Below are positions 58,712 to 64,000 of a DNA stretch of 64,000 nucleotides, piece by piece. The translations under genes were made by a program, and so were the position numbers. A model generated the notes under the pieces. It saw only the letters and a program-made list of their open reading frames with translations. It was not told where the DNA came from and did no database searches. Numbering within the stretch: the first letter of the stretch is position 1; each line of letters opens with the position of its first letter. Source of the stretch: an uncultured Acetatifactor sp. (lineage in GTDB: Bacteria > Bacillota > Clostridia > Lachnospirales > Lachnospiraceae); contig CAJTSE010000001.1 of assembly GCA_910578815.1 (NCBI GenBank), positions 186,001 through 250,000 of the forward strand, written 5' to 3'.

Positions 58712-59527
58712 TCAGCCTCTTTGATCAGGAATATCCTCCTTGCATTCTGCCACGGCTGCTTTCATACTTTTCACATACTTGTAAATTTCCGGTCCCGCCT
58801 GCTCCCCGTACCTTGCAATCAGCTTCACGATGGCGCTTCCCACGATAGCCCCGTCGGACACTGCCGCCATCCTCCGTGCCTGCTCCGGGGTGCTGATGCC
58901 AAAACCAACAGCGCAGGGCACATCCGTCACCCGGCGGATGCTTTCCACAATGGCCCCCAGATCCGTTTTAATCTCGCTGCGCACGCCGGTGACTCCCAGG
59001 GAAGAGACCACATAGATAAAGCCCTTCGCCTCGGAAGCGATCTCTCGGGTCCTGTCCTCGGAGGTTGGCGCGATCATAGAGATTACCGCCACATTGTGAG
59101 CATTTGCAGGCCCCTCCATCTCCTGCTTTTCCTCATAGGGCATATCGGGAATAATCACGGCATCCACGCCAAGCTGCTCACATTTTGTAAAAAAGCTGTC
59201 ATAACCATAGTGGAATACCGGGTTGGCATAAGTCATAAACGCCAGGGGAATGCGGGACTTTTCCCTGACTCTTCTAACGATTTCAAAGACTCCGTCCGTA
59301 GTCATGCCGCCCTTCAGCGCCCGGATATTGGCATCCTGAATGATCACGCCTTCCGCCGTGGGATCGGAAAAGGGGATGCCGATCTCCACCAGATCCGCCC
59401 CTGCCCGCTCCATCTCCAGAATGTATTCCACCGTACAGTCCGCCGTAGGATCTCCTGCGGTCAGAAAGCAGATAAATGCCTTTTTGTTGGGGGTGTCAAA
59501 CACCCTGCTCAGTTTATTTTTTAACAT
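58712..59527 (-). CDS. trpA: Tryptophan synthase alpha chain
   Basis: Cleaves indole-3-glycerol phosphate to indole for TrpB. The 271-residue TIM barrel has the catalytic Glu48 in LVEIGIPFSDP, then TAEGVIIQDANIRAL, where the second acid is Glu59 rather than the aspartate of the E. coli enzyme. Also VDAVIIPDMPYEE, the phosphate site VSSLGVTGVRSE and GFGISTPEQARRM. ATG at 59527 behind AAAGGAGTG; a longer upstream frame is a shadow of trpB. Last trp gene of the operon. Confidence 0.96.
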   Translation of the reverse strand: MLKNKLSRVFDTPNKKAFICFLTAGDPTADCTVEYILEMERAGADLVEIGIPFSDPTAEGVIIQDANIRALKGGMTTDGVFEIVRRVREKSRIPLAFMTYANPVFHYGYDSFFTKCEQLGVDAVIIPDMPYEEKQEMEGPANAHNVAVISMIAPTSEDRTREIASEAKGFIYVVSSLGVTGVRSEIKTDLGAIVESIRRVTDVPCAVGFGISTPEQARRMAAVSDGAIVGSAIVKLIARYGEQAGPEIYKYVKSMKAAVAECKEDIPDQRG

Positions 59528-59558
59528 ACTCCTGTCACTCCTTTGCCTTATCGGACAT

Positions 59559-60743
59559 TTAATCATGGATCTCCACGCCCCGGTATCTGGCGATGGCCGC
59601 CACATCCTTATCTCCCCTGCCGGACAGACAGATGATAATGCTCTGATCCGGACTGTAATTCTTTGCAATCTTCCGCACATGAGCCACGGCATGTGCGCTC
59701 TCCACGGCACAGATAATTCCCTCCGTCCTGGCAATATACTCAAAGGCATCCACGGCCTCGTCATCGGTAACGGGAACATACTGCGCCCTGCCGATGTCAT
59801 GGAGGTACGCGTGTTCCGGCCCGATTCCTGGATAATCCAGCCCGGCGGATATGGAATACACCGGTGCAATCTGCCCGTACTCATCCTGACAGAAATAAGA
59901 TTTCATACCGTGGAAGATTCCCGGCGAACCCGTGGCAATGGTGGCCGCAGTCAGCGCTGTGTCCACACCCTTCCCCGCCGCTTCGCAGCCGATCAGCTCC
60001 ACGTCCTGATCCCCGATAAAATTCCAGAACATACCCATGGAATTGCTTCCGCCGCCCACGCAGGCCACTACTGCTGCCGGAAGCTTTCCTTCCTTCTCCA
60101 GAATCTGCTGCCTGGCCTCCCGGCTGATTACACTCTGGAAATTCCGCACAATCATGGGAAAGGGATGGGGTCCCATCACGGAGCCAAGGACATACAAAGT
60201 ATCATCCACTCGGTTGGTCCACTCCCGCATACACTCGTTGACCGCATCCTTCAAGGTCTGGGTGCCCGTGATAACAGGATGCACCCTGGCCCCCAGCAGC
60301 TCCATGCGGTATACATTCAGCGCCTGACGCTCCGTATCCTCCTTCCCCATGTAAATCTCGCACTCCAGCCCTAAAAGCGCGGCAGCCGTAGCCGTGGCCA
60401 CCCCGTGCTGCCCGGCTCCCGTCTCGGCAATGATCCGGGTCTTGCCCATTTTCTTTGCCAGCAGAGCCTGCCCCAGCACATTGTTGATCTTATGGGAGCC
60501 GGTGTGATTCAAATCCTCCCGCTTAAGATAAATCCTGGCCCCGCCCAGATCCTTTGTCATCTTCTCCGCATAATACAGCAGAGAGGGCCTGCCTGCATAT
60601 TCATTTAATAAAGTGTTCAATTCCCTGATAAAATCCGGATCCTTTTTATAATGCTCATAACTCTCTTCCAGGCGGATCAGCTCATTCATCAGTGTCTCCG
60701 ACACATACTGTCCGCCGTGATTTCCGTAACGTCCTCTGCTCAT
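59559..60743 (-). CDS. trpB: Tryptophan synthase beta chain
   Basis: PLP enzyme joining indole and serine. At 394 residues it is the standard TrpB1 type. It shows GRYGNHGGQYVSETL, the PLP lysine in LNHTGSHKINN (Lys85), the carboxylate loop AETGAGQHGVATAT, the phosphate loop VGGGSNSMGMF and the C-terminal CLSGRGDKD. ATG at 60743 behind GGAGGATATT. It is 31 bases before trpA and 121 bases after trpF, a gap in which nothing is visible. Confidence 0.98.
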   Translation of the reverse strand: MSRGRYGNHGGQYVSETLMNELIRLEESYEHYKKDPDFIRELNTLLNEYAGRPSLLYYAEKMTKDLGGARIYLKREDLNHTGSHKINNVLGQALLAKKMGKTRIIAETGAGQHGVATATAAALLGLECEIYMGKEDTERQALNVYRMELLGARVHPVITGTQTLKDAVNECMREWTNRVDDTLYVLGSVMGPHPFPMIVRNFQSVISREARQQILEKEGKLPAAVVACVGGGSNSMGMFWNFIGDQDVELIGCEAAGKGVDTALTAATIATGSPGIFHGMKSYFCQDEYGQIAPVYSISAGLDYPGIGPEHAYLHDIGRAQYVPVTDDEAVDAFEYIARTEGIICAVESAHAVAHVRKIAKNYSPDQSIIICLSGRGDKDVAAIARYRGVEIHD

Positions 60744-60864
60744 AATATCCTCCCCGTTATCTTTTTCTGTTACCTCTTTCTGTATTCTCTTACCGTTTTT
60801 TCACCCTGCATTCTTTTCCTGCACCCGACATGCTTCCGGCAGCACAAACAATATCAAATTCTTT

Positions 60865-61464
60865 TTACGTATAGGAACTCATCAATTCTTTCACTTTTTG
60901 TATTTTCTGCGGATCCTTATACCCGTCCGTCTCCACGCCGGAGCTTAGATCCACCGCATACGGATGCAGAAATTCCGGCAGCTCTCTCAGGTTTTCCGGC
61001 GTCAGTCCTCCTGCCAGAAAATACTCTCTGTCCACACCCGCCAGCAGCCGCCAGTCAAAGGTAATTCCGCTTCCCATGCCGCTGTCAAACAGCAGCCAGT
61101 CCGCCCCGGAATCCAGCCAGGCCTCCACGTCATACCTGCTCTTAACCCTGACGGCCTTGATTACCGGCCTGTGAGTCATCGCCTGAATATACCGTATATC
61201 CTCTTCGGATTCCTCCCCATGAAGCTGGGCAATGTCTATAACCCCTCTTTCCAGCAGGGCGATCACCTCCCCGCAGGGGGCGTCTACAAAAACCCCCACC
61301 GCCCGAATCCCCGGATCCAGGTCTTTTTTCAAAAGAGCCGCCTGCTCCGCCGTCACAAAGCGCCTGCTCCTTTCCCAGAACACAAAGCCGATAAAATCCG
61401 GTCGGATCCTGTTGACCGCCTCAATATCCTCCGGACGGGTCAGCCCGCAAATTTTGATTTTCAT
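60865..61464 (-). CDS. trpF: Phosphoribosylanthranilate isomerase
   Basis: Amadori rearrangement of phosphoribosylanthranilate to CdRP. A 199-residue TIM barrel with the catalytic Cys in KIKICGLTRPED, GFVFWERSRRFVT, IAQLHGEESEE, LLFDSGMGSGITFDW and AGGLTPENL then DLSSGVETDGYKDPQKI (catalytic Asp/Glu and phosphate-binding regions). ATG at 61464; 12 bases after trpC. Confidence 0.96.
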   Translation of the reverse strand: MKIKICGLTRPEDIEAVNRIRPDFIGFVFWERSRRFVTAEQAALLKKDLDPGIRAVGVFVDAPCGEVIALLERGVIDIAQLHGEESEEDIRYIQAMTHRPVIKAVRVKSRYDVEAWLDSGADWLLFDSGMGSGITFDWRLLAGVDREYFLAGGLTPENLRELPEFLHPYAVDLSSGVETDGYKDPQKIQKVKELMSSYT

Positions 61465-61476
61465 ACTAATTTCACG

Positions 61477-62271
61477 CTAACCTTTCAACTCCCGCAACAG
61501 CCCTGCCTTGTCCGGACTGCGCATCAACCTCTCCCCAATCAACACCCCGTCAATGCCGTTTTCTTCCAGTCTGGCAATGTCCTCTCTGGTCTTCATGCCG
61601 CTCTCCGACACATACAGAATATTCCCAGACACCATACTGCGCAGACGAACGGAATTTTCAATGTCAACGGTAAAGTCCTTCAGGTTACGATTGTTGATGC
61701 CGATGATCCCGGCATTTGCCGCCAGTGCCATTTCCACCTCCCGCTCATCGTGGGCCTCCACCAGCGCCGACAGCCCCAGCTCCCTAGCTATCCCTCCGTA
61801 CTCGGAAAGCTGCCCCGGACTTAAAATGGCACAGATCAGCAGGATTGCGTCTGCCCCTATGGTCCTGGCCTGATAAATCATATATTCATCCACTGTAAAG
61901 TCCTTGCGCAGCAAAGGAAGGGAAACCTTCCTGCGAATCTGGAAAAGGTAATCATTGCTTCCCCTGAAATAAAAGGGCTCTGTCAGCACGGAAACCGCGT
62001 CCGCCCCTGCGGCCTCATATTCCTCTGCAATCTCCAGATAGGGGAAATGCTCCGCAATCACCCCCTTTGAAGGGGACGCCTTCTTTACTTCGCAGATAAA
62101 GCTCATGTCCGGCTTCGCCAGCGCCTTTTCAAAGGGAAAGTCCTCCCCGCCTTCTTCCTGACGGCGGGCCTTCGCCTCCGCCGCCAGGGCCTTCATTTCC
62201 GACAGCGGCACCCTTCTCTTCTCCGCCTGGATCCGCTCCCTTGTCTTTACCGCTATCTCATCTAAAATCAT
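61477..62271 (-). CDS. trpC: Indole-3-glycerol phosphate synthase
   Basis: Ring closure of CdRP to indole-3-glycerol phosphate. In 264 residues: MILDEIAVKTRERIQAEKRR start, ICEVKKASPSKG with the catalytic lysines, LTEPFYFRGSNDYL, LLRKDFTVDEYMIYQARTIGAD, VEAHDEREVEMAL, IGINNRNLKDF and ESGMKTREDIARLE, LIGERLM. The ATG at 62271 behind TGAGGCG is preferred over 62283. Eight bases after trpGD. Monofunctional, with trpF separate. Confidence 0.97.
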   Translation of the reverse strand: MILDEIAVKTRERIQAEKRRVPLSEMKALAAEAKARRQEEGGEDFPFEKALAKPDMSFICEVKKASPSKGVIAEHFPYLEIAEEYEAAGADAVSVLTEPFYFRGSNDYLFQIRRKVSLPLLRKDFTVDEYMIYQARTIGADAILLICAILSPGQLSEYGGIARELGLSALVEAHDEREVEMALAANAGIIGINNRNLKDFTVDIENSVRLRSMVSGNILYVSESGMKTREDIARLEENGIDGVLIGERLMRSPDKAGLLRELKG

Positions 62272-62279
62272 ATTTCGCC

Positions 62280-64000
62280 TCATTTCTGATTGGACAGCTG
62301 CATAAACTGCTTCAGCTTTCTTAACGCCCTGCCGCTGTCTATAGTTTCCTCCGCCAGCTTCACGGCCGCTGTCAGACCGGCTGCTTTACCCGCAACAAAT
62401 AATGCCGCTGCTGCGTTCAATACCGCCGCATCCCGCTTTGCGCCCCGCTCTCTTCCCTCCAGGATGGAACGGGTGATTGCCGCATTTTCCGCCGGCGTGC
62501 CGCCCAGAAGATCTCCTTTTTCGCCGCGTCTTAAGCCCACGCTTTCCGGGGTGACGGTGATCATCTGGGTCTTTCCTTCCTTAAAACAGCAAATATCCGT
62601 AGGTCCACAGATTGAAATCTCATCCAGCTTTTCCAACCCGTATACCACCATACCCCGCTTTACGCCCAGGCTCAGAAGTACCTTGGCCATGGGCTCCAGC
62701 AGGCTTCTGTCGTAAACCCCCATCACCTGCATACTGGCTCTGGCCGGATTGGTCAGCGGTCCTAAAATGTTAAAAACCGTGCGCACACCCAGCTCCTTAC
62801 GGATCGGTCCCACATGCTTCATGGCGGTATGATATTTCTGAGCAAACAGAAAGCAGATCCCCGCCTCATGAAGCAGTCTGGCGGCCTTATCCGGCTCCAC
62901 CGAAATATTGACTCCCAGCGCCTCCAGACAATCCGCCGCGCCGGATTTGGAGCTTGCCGCCCGGTTGCCATGCTTTGCCACAGGCACCCCCGCTCCGGCA
63001 ACGATCAACGATGCGGTGGTGGAAATATTAAAAGAATTAGAGCCGTCCCCGCCCGTACCCACAATCTCCATCACCTTCATACCATGTTCTACCGGCAGCG
63101 CATGATCCCGCATGGCCTCCGCTGAGCCGGTGATCTCTTCAATGGTTTCCCCCTTCATAGACAGGGCCGTCAGGTAGGCGCTCTTCTGCACATCACTGGC
63201 CTCGCCGTTCATAATCTCGTTCATCACCGCCTTAGCCATCTCATAACCGATGTCCTGCTTCTTCGACAGCCTGACAATCGCCTCGCCGATCATCCTCTCT
63301 TTTTCCCTGTTTTCCTGCCTTTCTTCCCGGTTTTCCTGTCCTTTCCCTTTCTGTTGCTCCTGTTTCCGGTTTTCCTGCCCTTCTTCCCGGTTTTCCTGTC
63401 CTTTCCCTTTCTGTTGCTCCTGTTTCCGGTTTTCCTGCCCTTCTTCCCGCTTCTCCTGCCCTACTCTTTCCTGTTTTCCCCGTTCCCGTGTTTCTTGCCG
63501 TTCCCGCTCTCCGCTTTCTTCTGTCGGCTGTTCCTCATGGCAGGCCGCCCTCTTTCTCCCCAGGAAATTTTCCATGATCCGATGCCCCTCCGGCGTCAAC
63601 ACGGATTCCGGATGGAACTGTACGCCGTACACAGGATATGTTTCATGCTCCACTGCCATGATTTCCCCGTCATAGGTCCTGGCCGTCACCCGCAGAATGT
63701 CGGAATCCAGCGGCAGCTCCGCCGCCAAAGAATGATAGCGTGCCACCGTAATTTCCCTCTTCATTCCCCGAAATAACACACTGTCCGTATCCAGCGCCGC
63801 CAGGGACTGCTTCCCGTGCATAAGCTGCTTCGCATAAGTAACCCTGGCTCCGAACACCTCACAGATAGCCTGATGCCCCAGGCAGATTCCAAGAATGGGA
63901 ATCCGGCCAGCCAGGCGCCTGACCAGCTCTTCACAGATTCCTGCGTCTGCAGGCCTGCCCGGTCCCGGCGATAAAATAATATGACTGGGCGCAAGGGCCT
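62280..64000 (-). CDS. trpGD: Bifunctional anthranilate synthase glutaminase-phosphoribosyltransferase (TrpG-TrpD), 5' end beyond right edge
   Basis: Partial: the start lies outside the window, and the frame is open through 64000. The visible TrpG part has PSHIILSPGPGRP, the nucleophile Cys in IPILGICLGHQAI, HGKQS and the His-Glu pair in VQFHPESVLT. After a highly charged linker of about 75 residues (QENREEGQENRKQEQQKGKG repeats), TrpD begins at MIGEAIVRLSKKQDIGYEMA and includes VGTGGDGSNSFNISTTA, KHGNRAASSKSGAADCLEALG and NILGPLTNPA. The fused order G-D is as in E. coli, but the repeat linker is unusual. First visible gene of trpGD-C-F-B-A. Confidence 0.95.
   Translation of the reverse strand, partial: ALAPSHIILSPGPGRPADAGICEELVRRLAGRIPILGICLGHQAICEVFGARVTYAKQLMHGKQSLAALDTDSVLFRGMKREITVARYHSLAAELPLDSDILRVTARTYDGEIMAVEHETYPVYGVQFHPESVLTPEGHRIMENFLGRKRAACHEEQPTEESGERERQETRERGKQERVGQEKREEGQENRKQEQQKGKGQENREEGQENRKQEQQKGKGQENREERQENREKERMIGEAIVRLSKKQDIGYEMAKAVMNEIMNGEASDVQKSAYLTALSMKGETIEEITGSAEAMRDHALPVEHGMKVMEIVGTGGDGSNSFNISTTASLIVAGAGVPVAKHGNRAASSKSGAADCLEALGVNISVEPDKAARLLHEAGICFLFAQKYHTAMKHVGPIRKELGVRTVFNILGPLTNPARASMQVMGVYDRSLLEPMAKVLLSLGVKRGMVVYGLEKLDEISICGPTDICCFKEGKTQMITVTPESVGLRRGEKGDLLGGTPAENAAITRSILEGRERGAKRDAAVLNAAAALFVAGKAAGLTAAVKLAEETIDSGRALRKLKQFMQLSNQK
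63321..63450. repeat. 60-bp tandem repeat encoding the TrpG-TrpD linker
   Basis: Two identical 60-base units (63321-63380 and 63381-63440) and the start of a third. Each unit contains TTCTTCCCGGTTTTCCTGTC and CTTTCCCTTTCTGTTGC and encodes 20 residues, so copy-number changes keep the frame. Confidence 0.92.

Noticed and set aside
59340..60374. 344-residue plus-strand frame opposite trpA/trpB
   Set aside because: Antisense of strongly conserved trp genes; composition typical of a shadow frame.
63761..63994. Apparent frameshift in the TrpG part
   Set aside because: A second frame here looked like the continuation, but careful codon reading shows the GICLGHQAI frame is open and continuous with TrpGD to the right edge.
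1..64000. rRNA, tRNA, SRP RNA, IS element or prophage
   Set aside because: No sequence resembling these was recognised on either strand in the intergenic gaps, nearly all of which are under 300 bases.

Overview
The window looks like a stretch of chromosome from a gut Lachnospiraceae (Clostridia). Base composition is balanced (about half G+C by eye). Ribosome-binding sites are strong AGGAGG types, vegetative promoters are TTGACA-17-TATAAT-like, and gene order is that of Firmicutes housekeeping blocks (ylxM-ffh-rpsP-khpA-rimM-trmD-rplS; rbgA-rnhB-ylqG-ylqH-yraN; plsX-acpP-rnc-smc-ftsY; der-plsY-gpsA). Almost all genes are on the minus strand, so this is probably one replichore arm with minus as the leading strand. 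I saw no rRNA, tRNA, phage, insertion sequence or CRISPR array. Genus cannot be fixed from what is visible.

Layout, left to right. 0-5.4 kb: 5' end of ftsK, an Hsp70 of the HscC type with a membrane J-protein, and a membrane LysM protein with YD-like repeats. 5.5-7.5 kb (+): a two-domain lipoprotein and metF. 7.6-10.3 kb: an ECF-type sigma factor with a very long C-terminal part, and a phosphotransferase-like kinase. 10.5-15.3 kb: radical SAM/PDZ protein, der, plsY, gpsA. 15.7-16.9 kb (+): a long PRPP synthetase. 17-32 kb: a near-continuous minus run from ylxM/ffh through ribosome maturation, two signal peptidases, RNase HII, FliK/FlhB-like orphans and pgeF to a VanRS-like two-component system. 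32-41 kb: YitT, threonine ammonia-lyase, ftsY-smc-rnc-acpP-plsX. 41-47 kb: a secreted YD-repeat protein, a REC-HD-GYP-GGDEF regulator, a MATE pump, then rpmF/yceD. 47-50 kb: LytTR regulator, DUF3021-like protein and ABC-2 exporter. 50.6-51.4 kb (+): a short-chain dehydrogenase closely resembling bile acid 12-alpha-hydroxysteroid dehydrogenases. 51.6-58.7 kb: amino acid ABC importer, class III aminotransferase and iron alcohol dehydrogenase with a PucR regulator. 58.7-64 kb: trp operon (trpGD-C-F-B-A), running off the right edge.

How they fit together: most of the window is translation, secretion, envelope lipid and chromosome maintenance. The accessory parts suggest gut life: a probable steroid dehydrogenase with its own promoter and tandem operator-like repeats, and a cluster that could import an amino acid, transaminate it and reduce the resulting aldehyde. 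Intergenic DNA carries several recurrent structures: a paired-hairpin element, a GC-hairpin repeat that also sits in frame inside pgeF, a 33-bp minisatellite and a ~190-bp inverted-repeat element. TrmD is fused to an acetyltransferase, and TrpG is joined to TrpD through a tandem-repeat linker.
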